17,686 bases of DNA from an uncultured Lachnospiraceae bacterium. GTDB lineage: Bacteria > Bacillota > Clostridia > Lachnospirales > Lachnospiraceae. Location: NCBI GenBank assembly GCA_910577065.1, contig CAJTLD010000057.1, positions 1 through 17,686 on the forward strand. Direction: 5' to 3'. The notes under the pieces are model-generated. The model made no database searches. It had not been told where the DNA came from and was given only the letters and a program-made list of their open reading frames with translations. Shown piece after piece: positions 1-8,200 of the stretch (position 1 is its first letter; every line of letters begins with the position of its first letter). The translations under genes were made by a program, and so were the position numbers.

Positions 1-86
1 GCGAACGCCGCATCCCCTGTCCTCTGGCTGACGGAACTTTGCCAACACGGTTCGCTGTAGTACTAGAGCGTGCTTTGTCTTTTTTT
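1..86 (+). ncRNA. possible 3' end of a structured RNA (SRP RNA candidate), truncated by window edge
   Basis: No open frame with a ribosome site is convincing here. Segments such as GCCGCA at about 8-13, GGCTGACGGAAC at 26-37 and GCCAACACGG at 41-50, followed by TACTAGAGCG and then a seven-T tract at 80-86, resemble from memory the 3' strand of the large clostridial/Bacillus-type signal recognition particle RNA. The T tract would serve as terminator after a terminal helix formed with the missing 5' end. Against this, GCGAAC (1-6) can pair locally with GTTCGC (50-55), which does not fit the usual SRP fold. It could instead be the 3' end of another RNA or an untranslated region. The orientation, toward trkA, is inferred from the T tract. 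Confidence 0.33.
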
Positions 87-116
87 CCGCGCAGTATCGC
101 AATTTCCGACACACCG

Positions 117-125
117 TGCTATAAT
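117..125 (+). promoter_or_regulatory. extended -10 promoter for trkA-trkH
   Basis: TGCTATAAT is a perfect extended -10 (TG at 117-118, TATAAT at 120-125). No good -35 is visible 17 bp upstream, which is usual for extended -10 promoters. The predicted start of transcription near 132 gives a leader of about 105 nt before trkA. A second TATAAT at 205-210 lacks TG and a -35 and is a weaker alternative. Confidence 0.6.
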
Positions 126-132
126 GGATGAA

Positions 133-155
133 ATCCCGCAAACAGGGATCTTTTT
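133..155 (+). promoter_or_regulatory. small hairpin with T tract at the 5' end of the trkA leader
   Basis: ATCCC (133-137) pairs with GGGAT (145-149) around a 7-nt loop and is followed by C and five T. It sits at the very start of the predicted transcript. It could be a weak early terminator/attenuator or a 5' stabilising hairpin. The stem is only 5 bp, so function is uncertain. The rest of the leader (156-222) shows no riboswitch I can name. Confidence 0.3.
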
Positions 156-238
156 GAAAACGGAACAAACGCCAAAGACATGCTCCGCTTCCAAACAATG
201 CACATATAATGATGATATACGCAGGAGGATGAATTACT

Positions 239-1627
239 ATGTTTAAAGCCAAAAATCCCATACATCCGGGATTAAGTATCATTATTGTCGGCTGCGGCAA
301 AGTAGGGACTACTCTGATTGAGCAGTTAAGCAAAGAAGGCCATGACATTACAATCATTGACAAAAACGCTATGAAAGTACAGGAAATTGCAAGTATGTAT
401 GACATTATGGGCTGCGCCGGCAACGGCGCAAGCTACAATGTCCAGATAGAAGCCGGGATCAAAGAGGCAGATTTAATTATCGCCGTAACCAATTCCGACG
501 AACTGAACCTGCTGTGCTGCACCATGGCTGCACAAGTCGGCAACTGCGCCGCCATTGCACGGGTGCGTACGCCGGAATACAGCAGCGAAGTCAATTATCT
601 GCGCGAAAAACTGGGACTTGCGCTGATTATCAACCCGGAACTGGAAGCTTCCAAAGAGGCGGCGCGCATTTTGTATCTTCCCACCGCCCTGGAGGTCAAT
701 TCCTTTGCGCACGGACAGGCGGAGCTTATCAAATTCAAAGTACCGAAAGACAATCTGCTGCATGATACCGCAATCGCTTATCTGGGCAAAAATATTTCAT
801 CCGACATATTAATCTGCGCCGTCGAACGCAACGGAGAAGTTTATATCCCGTCCGGTAATTTTAAGATATGTTCCGGCGATATTATTTCTTTTGCAGCCAC
901 CCGAAAAGTAGCCAAGGGTTTCCTCGAAAAAATCGGATTCAAAACCAACCATGTCAAAGATATTATGATTATCGGCGGCGGCAGGGCTGCCTACTATCTG
1001 TCAAAACAGCTTTTACAGATGGGTATTTCCGTTAAAATTATTGAAATTGACAAAGACCGCTGTGAAGAACTGAGTATCCTGCTTCCAAAAGCCATTATTA
1101 TCCACGGCGACGGGACGGATCAGGATTTACTTAAGGAAGAAGGCATTGAATACGTGGAATCCTTTGTCGCGCTGACCGGGATGGACGAGGAAAATATACT
1201 GCTGACCATGTACGCAAGGCAGGTATCACAGGCCAAAGTCATTACCAAAATCAACCGTCTTACTTTTAAAAGCGTTATCAACACCCTGGACTTAGGAAGC
1301 GTTGTTTATCCGAGGTACATTGCTTCGGAAGCGATTATTGCTTATGTCCGCGCCAAACGAAACTCCATGGGAAGCAACATAGAAACGCTCTACCATATGT
1401 TTGACCACCGGGTAGAAGCCATTGAATTTCGCGTTTACGAAGATTCCAAAGTAACGAATATCCCTTTGATGGATCTTCCCCTAAAAAAAGATCTTCTGGT
1501 TTCTTTTATAAACCGCAACGGAAAAATTCTGATACCAAGCGGACAGGATTCTATCCATGTTGGGGATACTGTTATGATTGTAACCACCCATACAGGATTT
1601 AAAGATATCCGTGATATTTTAAAATAG
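239..1627 (+). CDS. trkA: Trk potassium uptake system peripheral protein TrkA
   Basis: Cytoplasmic NAD(H)-binding gating subunit that assembles as a ring under the TrkH pore and controls K+ uptake. The 462 residues show the full tandem RCK layout of TrkA. A first Rossmann RCK_N domain starts near residue 13 with GCGKVG (18-23) and an acidic D41 at the end of the second strand. A TrkA_C domain lies near 145-225. A second RCK_N starts near 241 with IMIIGGGRAA (the third glycine of the fingerprint is altered to R-A-A, so this half may bind nucleotide less well) and carries the acidic EIDKD strand end. A second TrkA_C lies near 375-460. Length matches the usual 450-460 residues. ATG is preceded by AGGAGG (223-228) at 10 nt. 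The stop is 12 nt before trkH, so the two form an operon. Confidence 0.95.
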   Translation: MFKAKNPIHPGLSIIIVGCGKVGTTLIEQLSKEGHDITIIDKNAMKVQEIASMYDIMGCAGNGASYNVQIEAGIKEADLIIAVTNSDELNLLCCTMAAQVGNCAAIARVRTPEYSSEVNYLREKLGLALIINPELEASKEAARILYLPTALEVNSFAHGQAELIKFKVPKDNLLHDTAIAYLGKNISSDILICAVERNGEVYIPSGNFKICSGDIISFAATRKVAKGFLEKIGFKTNHVKDIMIIGGGRAAYYLSKQLLQMGISVKIIEIDKDRCEELSILLPKAIIIHGDGTDQDLLKEEGIEYVESFVALTGMDEENILLTMYARQVSQAKVITKINRLTFKSVINTLDLGSVVYPRYIASEAIIAYVRAKRNSMGSNIETLYHMFDHRVEAIEFRVYEDSKVTNIPLMDLPLKKDLLVSFINRNGKILIPSGQDSIHVGDTVMIVTTHTGFKDIRDILK

Positions 1628-1639
1628 CGGGAGGGTGCA

Positions 1640-3115
1640 ATGAACAATTCAATTATCCGTTTTATTTTGGGCCATGTACTTAGGATTGAAGGTTTACTTT
1701 TGTTTTTGCCTGCAATTGTATCCGGTATTTACCACGAACATGAAGGATTTTACTTTGTCTCCACAGCTGCAATCTGCCTTATACTTGGATTGGCCATGAC
1801 AAGAAAGCCGCCCGAAAGCCAGGTATTTTACCTGAAAGAAGGCTGTATTGCCACTGCCTTAAGCTGGATTTTGTTAAGCTTTTTCGGCTGCCTGCCCTTT
1901 TATTTAAGCGGGGAAATCCCATCTCTGACAGACGCTTTATTTGAAACTGTTTCGGGATTTACAACAACGGGAGCAAGCATTTTAGATAACGTGGAAGGCC
2001 TTTCGTACTGCGCCCTGTTCTGGAGGAGTTTTACGCACTGGATTGGCGGAATGGGCGTGCTTGTATTTTTGCTTGCCATCATACCCCTCAGCGGCGGTTC
2101 CCACATCAACCTGATGCGTGCGGAAAGCCCCGGGCCGTCCGTCGGCAAACTCGTCCCCAAAATCCGCTATACGGCGCGGATTTTATACATAATCTATTTT
2201 GCCATGACGCTATTGGAAATTATCCTCTTACTGCTTGGCAATATGCCGCTTTTTGACGCGCTTACCACGAGTTTCGGTACGGCCGGAACCGGTGGGTTCG
2301 GAATCAAAAACGACAGTTTTATGAGTTATTCCCCCTATCTGCAGTGGGTTGTTACCATATTTATGATCCTGTTTGGCGTCAATTTCAACGCATATTACCT
2401 GATGCTTTTTGGAAAGCTGAAAAACGCCCTGGCAATGGAAGAAGTACGCGCTTACTTTTTAATTATCCTGGCTGCTGCAGGTATTATCTTTTTTAACATC
2501 CTGCAGACCTGTTCCGGCGTATTTGACGCGCTGACCCAGTCTGCGTTCCAGGTCGGTTCCATTATTACGACTACCGGCTTTTCTTCCGTAGATTTTAATC
2601 TCTGGCCTCAGGCCAGCAAATCCGTGCTTGTCCTTCTTATGTTTATCGGGGCGTGCGCCGGAAGCACCGGAGGCGGAATCAAGGTTTCGCGTTTTATCCT
2701 GTTAGTAAAAACCATTGCAAAAGAATTAAACTCCTATATTCATCCAAAAAGCATTAAAAAAATCAAAATGGAGGGTAAACCTGTAGAACACGAAGTCGTA
2801 CGTTCCACCAATGTGTATTTCATAACCTTTATGATCCTTTTCTCCGCTTCCGTACTCGCCATTTCTTTTGAAGGGAAAGATCTGATCACAAACTTCACGG
2901 CGGTAGCGGCCACGATCAACAACATCGGCCCGGGGTTAGAACTGGCGGGCCCAACCCAGAACTTTGGACATTTTTCTGTTTTTTCCAAATATATTTTGAT
3001 TTTCGATATGCTGGCCGGAAGGCTTGAGCTGTTTCCGCTCCTCATCTTATTCCATCCGGCGGCATGGAAGGATTTGCTGACCAGAAAGGGCGCAAAGCGG
3101 ACTTCCCGTAAATGA
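1640..3115 (+). CDS. trkH: Trk potassium uptake system membrane protein TrkH
   Basis: Potassium-conducting membrane subunit of the SKT superfamily, partner of TrkA. The 491 residues are strongly hydrophobic with about ten or more membrane spans and the expected four pore-loop repeats, each with a filter glycine: FTTTGAS (loop 1), GTAGTGGFG (loop 2), TTTGFSS (loop 3) and NNIGPG (loop 4). The loop that follows the third filter contains GSTGGGIKVSR, typical of TrkH. Length is normal for the family (480-500). GGGAGG at 1629-1634 precedes the ATG by 5 nt. The gene lies 12 nt after trkA and is followed by a strong terminator. Ion preference (K+, possibly Na+-coupled) is inferred from the family. 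Confidence 0.95.
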   Translation: MNNSIIRFILGHVLRIEGLLLFLPAIVSGIYHEHEGFYFVSTAAICLILGLAMTRKPPESQVFYLKEGCIATALSWILLSFFGCLPFYLSGEIPSLTDALFETVSGFTTTGASILDNVEGLSYCALFWRSFTHWIGGMGVLVFLLAIIPLSGGSHINLMRAESPGPSVGKLVPKIRYTARILYIIYFAMTLLEIILLLLGNMPLFDALTTSFGTAGTGGFGIKNDSFMSYSPYLQWVVTIFMILFGVNFNAYYLMLFGKLKNALAMEEVRAYFLIILAAAGIIFFNILQTCSGVFDALTQSAFQVGSIITTTGFSSVDFNLWPQASKSVLVLLMFIGACAGSTGGGIKVSRFILLVKTIAKELNSYIHPKSIKKIKMEGKPVEHEVVRSTNVYFITFMILFSASVLAISFEGKDLITNFTAVAATINNIGPGLELAGPTQNFGHFSVFSKYILIFDMLAGRLELFPLLILFHPAAWKDLLTRKGAKRTSRK

Positions 3116-3123
3116 AAAAGAAC

Positions 3124-3160
3124 ATCCCTGACAGAATTTCCATCTGTCAGGGATATTTTT
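3124..3160 (+). terminator. rho-independent terminator after trkH
   Basis: A perfect 12-bp stem, ATCCCTGACAGA (3124-3135) with TCTGTCAGGGAT (3143-3154), has a 7-nt loop and is followed by A and TTTTT at 3156-3160. It starts 9 nt after the trkH stop. The A-rich left flank (3116-3122) would give a short T-rich run on the other strand, so it may also stop the convergent GH2 transcript. Confidence 0.9.
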
Positions 3161-3216
3161 CACTTTAGTTTCCTGGAAAACAAATACCAGAATTCGTTTC
3201 CACCATTCGTTTTTTC

Positions 3217-6200
3217 TTATTTTATCTTTACATTCTTGCTTATGCCAGCTTTTATCAACTTATTCTTAAAATCAGTTCTCTTCTTACCCTTCAGGCTCTT
3301 AGGTACTTTAACCGTAATACTCTTTGCGGTTCCTTTAAACGCTTTACCCTTAATATTCTTAACGTTTGTGCCTTTAAAAGTTAACTTATTTAAAAGTTTG
3401 CATCCTGAAAATGAACTTGCATCAATTGTTTTTACTTTCTTTCCGATTGTAACAGATTTTAATTTCTTACAATCTTTAAATGCATTCTTACCAATAGTTA
3501 TTACATTGCTTCCAACTATGACAGAGGTCAGTTTTGTACAATTCGCAAATGCATTTTTACCAATAGATTTTACTCCATTTCCAATCTTAACGGATGTAAT
3601 TTTTGATGATTTCTTAAATGCATTTGCAGCAATAGAAGTAACGGTACACTCTACATTATTCACCATAACCTTATCAACCGTCAGTTTTCCGCTCTTATTA
3701 ACATTTCCGCTCACAAGTTCAACCGTTTTTTTCGATACATCCGTAACTTTATATTTTGCACCGGAAACAGTTGTTGTCTGATTTACTTTAAGTTCTTCCT
3801 TGGGCGGTTCAGGAACAGGCGGTTTCACTACTTCGCCACCACCCTGACTTTCCACTTTACCTTTGAGCGTATACTTTTTAGATGTTTTTCCATCTTCAGA
3901 TGTTGTATAAATATTCACAGTGCCATTACTAACAGGCAGCACCGTTATTGCAGCATTTTTACTGCTAGCTGCAGTAACCGCACCTGATATCACAGCGTCA
4001 ATTACATAATCTGTTTTATCCGGCGAAAATCCTGCAAGCGGTATCCCTCCTATAGATATACTATCAAGATCTGCAGAGTCATATACGTCATAAGTATATA
4101 AAGCGGACATAACCTCAATTTCCGTAAGCCCTACACAAGCGCCATCACGTTCTAAAACAACCTGTACTGCAATCGGATTTGTACTCTCATTCAACCGGAA
4201 GATCGCTCCTTCTGTTGATTCCCCTGCTACTGCCGGAATTGTCTCTGGTTCTGCATATCCCATTTCCGTAAAATTAATTCCATCTGCTGAAAGCTTAATC
4301 GTTACATTCTTCGGTTTACCAACGCCATTCAGATTATTCGCATAATACAGACGAATTTCATTTATCTCATGAACCGTGTCCCACTTCATCGTAATCGCTG
4401 GCGGATTGGTATCTTTATCCGGCCTCGCGTCATCCCAGTCTGTCCATCTTGAAGCCTGATCTTCCGCTGTACAGTTTCTATTTCCATCCTTTACCGTATT
4501 CAGATTGTCAGATACAGGAGAACAGTTCTGCGACAACTCGGAAGCAGAGGGAGCGATATTTGTAATTTCTCCCTTCTCGGCTTTTGCCACACGTACGCTC
4601 GCCGTAACAGGGAACGTTTTGCCAATATAAGGAGCAGATACCGTTCCTTTTATTGTCTTTATTGTTCCGATCTCTGCAAAATCTGCACCGCTAACTCCCG
4701 CAGTTTCCCAAGTTACAGGAAAAGCTTCAAACTCTGTACCATCGGCCGCATAAGTCATAAGGGCTGTCGGAAGAGCCGGCATCATACCAGAAGCCGTATA
4801 TGTTGCAACATTCCTGGCCGCTACAATATTTCCATATACATGAACTGTAATCCCTATATTAATCTTATCTGCACCGTTTCCTAATGTACCATTAATGTTA
4901 AACAAACCTGCTTTCTGGAGTTTCGACACATCATAGCTGCTCCATGCAACTTTTAATACTTCTTCTCTTCCATCTGCACGTACAACAGAAGCCTGCGCCG
5001 GCAATGCAATAGAAGCTGAGCCAACCGGTACATAACAATGTTTTGACATACGATAGCTTGTAATCGCGTTTTCTGTCTGTCCTTCTGGAAGCTTTGTAGC
5101 CACCTCTGCCGTTCCGCCCGTCAGGCCGTCAGCGGAAACATCCACGGTAAATCCGCCTGATCTTGTAGTAGAACGCACAATTGCAAGCGCTTTACCCGCA
5201 TATGCTTTAATATGCGCCGATGTGGAACTTGTTATTACAGAAGCCTGCTGATATTTGTCTATAGTCGCCTGATCACCGTTGTCCACTCCCATAATCACAC
5301 CATTGCCCTGTAGATCAAATGTAATATCATTTACCGCTGCTGTATCTAAATTTCCATTTTCATCTGTCACATCAACTGATATATAAACAAGGCTGCTACC
5401 GTCAGCTAAAATTTCTTCTTTATCCTGGCTTACAATCAACCTGCTTGGTTCGCCCGGCGTTGAGACAGAAGTCCTGCCGGCACATTCGGATGTAATTTCT
5501 TTGCCAGACTCGTCATATGCTTTTGCCGAAATCGTGCCTTCTTCATAAACTACATTAAATACGGAATACAGCGCACTGCTGCCCGATCCGGAGTTTGTCG
5601 TACAAATATTTGCATTGTTACTTTGAGTTGTGTACTCATAACGCTTATGCCCCATTGCCGTTGTAGTCTGATTCAAAGCCTTGCGTGTAGCCGTACCAAC
5701 TAAGGTATTTCCACGATAAAGTTCAACCTTCGCCGCATTGGTGTATACCCAAACAGGCGTCTTTCCGCCGGACTGCTTCATATTATCCGCATCCCATGCA
5801 GTAACTAGATGAAGCGTCTTTTCATCCTGATTCCACTGGCTCCTGTAAAGATAATAATTATCTTTCGGAAATCCCGTTGTTTCTACAATACCAAAGTAAC
5901 TGCTGTTAGGAGCAGCAATGTTCCTATTCGGCGCTTGCGAATGTATGCCCACGCCTGTGCCATTCCATGGAGTTGGTTCCCCAATATAATCAAATCCTGT
6001 CCAGACACATTCCCCTGCAATATAATCGTTTGACAGCGTTGGCCACATAGAATCATGGGCCGTCTTTCCCCAGCCTACACAGGATTCGTCATAAGAAGTC
6101 AGATGACCGCCAATTGCACCCGTACCCGTAGAACGATCTGTGTACACTCCCCTGCTGTTGATAGCGGAAGCCGTCTCGCTCCAAAGAAGCACTGGATATT

Positions 6201-7815
6201 CCTCATGTAAACTATTCATGGAACCTATATCGCCATAATTATATCCTGGAACGCCTCCACTCTCATATACTTTTCTATTAACCGGAGCGATATTACCATC
6301 TAAACTTCTCCTGTTAGAGCCAGATGTTACAGGATGAACCGTATCAATTTCTTTTGTCCATTTTATCAGATCATCGGCAATTGCTCCCCAATCCCAGGAC
6401 TGGTTATCTGAAGTACCTTCCTGAATTTCATTCCCTAATGACCATAAAATCACAGAAGCATCGTTCCTGTCACGTTTTACCATCGCTTTAATCGCAAATT
6501 CTGCCCATGTCATCGAACTTTTCCCGCCGATAATCTGATTATCTTCTTCCAGATTCTGTGAAAAGTGGGTAGAAAAATCATTGATATTTCCATTCTTAGG
6601 CCATGCCCATCCGTCAAACGCTTCTTCTATTACAAGAAGACCCAGTTCATTACAAACATCTACGAGAACCTCCGCGGCCGGATTATGCGTTACACGGATT
6701 GTATTCACTCCCATCTCTTTCATAATGGTCATCTGACGGTAAATCGCGTCACGGTATGCCGCAGCGCCTAACGCTCCCTGATCATGATGCATACATACCC
6801 CGTTAATCTTTACAGGCTCCCCATTCAGTTTAAAACCTTCATTACCGACAAATTCATAATACTTAAATCCAAATTCCGAATCATATGTATCCAAAACCGT
6901 GCTTCCCTTAAGAATTTCTGTACGAACAAAATACAGATTCGGCTCGTCAACCGACCACAGCTTTGCACCGCTTACAACCGAATTTGTATTTACCGTCACT
7001 GTCCCTCCAGCAGGAACATTTGCTGTTTCCTGTGAAGTCTCTAAAGCAGTTTTACCACCCTTTTCAAATATGCTATTGCGAACCGTTACATTTGCAGCGA
7101 CGGCTCCATCATTTTGAATTTCAACAGCAGTATTTACCGTATTATCCCCATCTTTTAATCCAGGCGTTGTCACATATGTTCCATTCATAGCCACATGTAC
7201 CGCATCAGTCACTACAAGTTTTACATCACGATAAATACCGCTCCCGGAATACCAGCGGCTAGAAGGAATATTATTAACTGCTTCCACTGCGATTACATTA
7301 TCAGTTGAACTGTCACATACTACATAATCCGTAATATCAAATGCAAACGGCGTATAACCATAGTGGTGCTCACCTACCTTTGTCCCGTTCACATAAACGG
7401 CTGCATGGGAATATACGCCGTCAAAATTCAGAACAATACGTTTGCCTGCAAGCGCCTCTGATAAAGTAAAGTGTTTGCGGTACCAGCCCGTCCCACCAGG
7501 AAGAAATCCACTTTCTGCTTCGCCGCTTGACGTAAAATCCTGTGTGATACTAAAATCATGCGGCAAATCCACATTGTTCCAGTCTGCATCATTCAATTCC
7601 TTGCCGGATGCGCCCGCAATTGCTCCAAGGTGGAATTTCCAGCTGTCATTAATAACGGTTGAACGCTCTTCGCCGTAATTGTTGACAAAAATCTGTTCCA
7701 TATCCGTAAATACAGCACCTGCACCAGCTGCATTTACGCATTCTGCTGATGTCATCGGCAGACATAGTGCCGCTGAAAGTACAATTGCCAGCAATTTGTT
7801 TAAACGTTGTTTCAT
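3217..7815 (-). CDS. large secreted GH2 beta-galactosidase-like protein with C-terminal leucine-rich repeats
   Basis: Extracellular glycoside hydrolase, 1532 residues. Signal peptide 1-24 or so (hydrophobic LLAIVLSAALCLP, then TSA). Next come a GH2 sugar-binding jelly roll (about 55-205), GH2 Ig-like domain (210-325) and TIM barrel (330-620). The catalytic pair is visible: acid/base E463 in SLGNEIQ and nucleophile E547 in LLWSETAS, 84 residues apart as expected for GH2. The sequence MHHDQGALGAA also fits this family's barrel. After it come a DUF4982-like domain (about 640-720), GH2 C-terminal domain 5-like region (790-890), two Big_4-like Ig repeats, an F5/8 type C (discoidin)-like carbohydrate-binding module (NIAPSA to about residue 1220), a cadherin-like sandwich, a Pro-rich linker (KPPVPEPPKEE) and four BspA-type LRR_5 repeats. 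There is no LPXTG anchor. AAGGAGG precedes the ATG by 6 nt. Substrate is uncertain: a beta-galactoside, perhaps host glycan. The 3' end is visibly AT-rich and lysine-rich compared with neighbouring genes. Confidence 0.88.
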   Translation of the reverse strand: MKQRLNKLLAIVLSAALCLPMTSAECVNAAGAGAVFTDMEQIFVNNYGEERSTVINDSWKFHLGAIAGASGKELNDADWNNVDLPHDFSITQDFTSSGEAESGFLPGGTGWYRKHFTLSEALAGKRIVLNFDGVYSHAAVYVNGTKVGEHHYGYTPFAFDITDYVVCDSSTDNVIAVEAVNNIPSSRWYSGSGIYRDVKLVVTDAVHVAMNGTYVTTPGLKDGDNTVNTAVEIQNDGAVAANVTVRNSIFEKGGKTALETSQETANVPAGGTVTVNTNSVVSGAKLWSVDEPNLYFVRTEILKGSTVLDTYDSEFGFKYYEFVGNEGFKLNGEPVKINGVCMHHDQGALGAAAYRDAIYRQMTIMKEMGVNTIRVTHNPAAEVLVDVCNELGLLVIEEAFDGWAWPKNGNINDFSTHFSQNLEEDNQIIGGKSSMTWAEFAIKAMVKRDRNDASVILWSLGNEIQEGTSDNQSWDWGAIADDLIKWTKEIDTVHPVTSGSNRRSLDGNIAPVNRKVYESGGVPGYNYGDIGSMNSLHEEYPVLLWSETASAINSRGVYTDRSTGTGAIGGHLTSYDESCVGWGKTAHDSMWPTLSNDYIAGECVWTGFDYIGEPTPWNGTGVGIHSQAPNRNIAAPNSSYFGIVETTGFPKDNYYLYRSQWNQDEKTLHLVTAWDADNMKQSGGKTPVWVYTNAAKVELYRGNTLVGTATRKALNQTTTAMGHKRYEYTTQSNNANICTTNSGSGSSALYSVFNVVYEEGTISAKAYDESGKEITSECAGRTSVSTPGEPSRLIVSQDKEEILADGSSLVYISVDVTDENGNLDTAAVNDITFDLQGNGVIMGVDNGDQATIDKYQQASVITSSTSAHIKAYAGKALAIVRSTTRSGGFTVDVSADGLTGGTAEVATKLPEGQTENAITSYRMSKHCYVPVGSASIALPAQASVVRADGREEVLKVAWSSYDVSKLQKAGLFNINGTLGNGADKINIGITVHVYGNIVAARNVATYTASGMMPALPTALMTYAADGTEFEAFPVTWETAGVSGADFAEIGTIKTIKGTVSAPYIGKTFPVTASVRVAKAEKGEITNIAPSASELSQNCSPVSDNLNTVKDGNRNCTAEDQASRWTDWDDARPDKDTNPPAITMKWDTVHEINEIRLYYANNLNGVGKPKNVTIKLSADGINFTEMGYAEPETIPAVAGESTEGAIFRLNESTNPIAVQVVLERDGACVGLTEIEVMSALYTYDVYDSADLDSISIGGIPLAGFSPDKTDYVIDAVISGAVTAASSKNAAITVLPVSNGTVNIYTTSEDGKTSKKYTLKGKVESQGGGEVVKPPVPEPPKEELKVNQTTTVSGAKYKVTDVSKKTVELVSGNVNKSGKLTVDKVMVNNVECTVTSIAANAFKKSSKITSVKIGNGVKSIGKNAFANCTKLTSVIVGSNVITIGKNAFKDCKKLKSVTIGKKVKTIDASSFSGCKLLNKLTFKGTNVKNIKGKAFKGTAKSITVKVPKSLKGKKRTDFKNKLIKAGISKNVKIK
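3478..3635 (-). repeat. 69-bp-period repeats encoding BspA-like LRR units
   Basis: The near-identical 20-mers AAATGCATTCTTACCAATAG (3478-3497), AAATGCATTTTTACCAATAG (3547-3566) and a diverged copy at 3616-3635 are spaced exactly 69 bp, that is 23 codons. They encode the core of the LRR_5 unit (IGKNAF, IGKNAF, IAANAF) in the GH2 protein's C-terminus. The high DNA identity of the first two suggests recent duplication or slippage within the gene. Confidence 0.8.
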
Positions 7816-7855
7816 AATGATCCTCCTTTTAATACATTTTAAACAAAGCTATATC

Positions 7856-7861
7856 ATTATA
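7856..7861 (-). promoter_or_regulatory. candidate -10 element for the GH2 gene
   Basis: TATAAT read on the minus strand, about 40 nt upstream of the GH2 start codon. No good -35 is visible at the right distance (TTGATA at 7874-7879 is only 12 bp away), and the region is AT-rich, so a chance match is possible. No clear catabolite-response (cre) site was seen. Confidence 0.3.
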
Positions 7862-8037
7862 TTATCATTAATCTATCAAAATAGCCAGATGTAAAATAAC
7901 TTTTTTAAAAACATTTTATATCTCTTTGCATACCGGATTTTTGCAACTGTATATTCTATTCTCTTCATCAATTCTTCAAAAACTTTACCAATTCTTTTAT
8001 TTTTATTCAAACTAAAAACACAATTATCCTGTATACT

Positions 8038-8186
8038 TCTATATATCAACAAAGGAGTTGTAAGGTCTTGCGAGGCTCGGTCGACTCCGGCTAACAGCAA
8101 TCCCGAAAGGGTTTTTCATATATTTTCGAGTTCATACTTTTCTCCTTTCCCTGTACTGGCCAAGGCCAGCTACAGGGACTTTTTTT
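8038..8186 (+). ncRNA. candidate small structured RNA ending in an orphan terminator
   Basis: Part of the 385-bp gene-free stretch 7816-8200. A possible -10 TATACT lies at 8032-8037. Downstream, AAAGGAG (8051-8057) can pair with CTCCTTT (8142-8148), enclosing a GC-rich segment (8064-8093) and a CCC-GAAA-GGG hairpin with GNRA-type loop (8102-8111). The RNA would end at the strong terminator at 8148-8186. The GC-rich island stands out from the very AT-rich flank 7830-8040. No known RNA family was recognised. The strand is inferred from the terminator polarity only; both flanking genes are on the minus strand. Confidence 0.28.
8148..8186 (+). terminator. strong rho-independent terminator, plus-strand polarity
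   Basis: TCCCTGTACTGGC (8148-8160) pairs with GCCAG-C-TACAGGGA (8165-8178), with one bulged C and a tight CAAG loop, followed by C and seven T (8180-8186). On the minus strand there is no T run after the hairpin, so it is not a good terminator for recQ, which ends at 8201. The palindrome AGAGCGCTCT (8190-8199) sits between it and the recQ stop. Confidence 0.8.
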
Positions 8187-8200
8187 CCCAGAGCGCTCTT

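Noticed and set aside
205..210. Second TATAAT close to trkA
   Set aside because: No -35 or TG extension, and it would give a leader of only about 20 nt. Kept only as a weak alternative to the extended -10 at 117-125.
3236..3781. 181-codon plus-strand hydrophobic frame opposite the GH2 LRR region
   Set aside because: The Phe/Leu-rich pattern is the complement of lysine-rich LRR codons. No ribosome site was seen and the repeats explain its regularity.
7876..8100. 74-codon minus-strand frame with TTG start in the recQ-GH2 gap
   Set aside because: No ribosome site, start within the GC-rich RNA-like island, then a lysine-rich stretch from AT-rich DNA. All three frames through 8040-8110 are similarly open, so it is likely chance.
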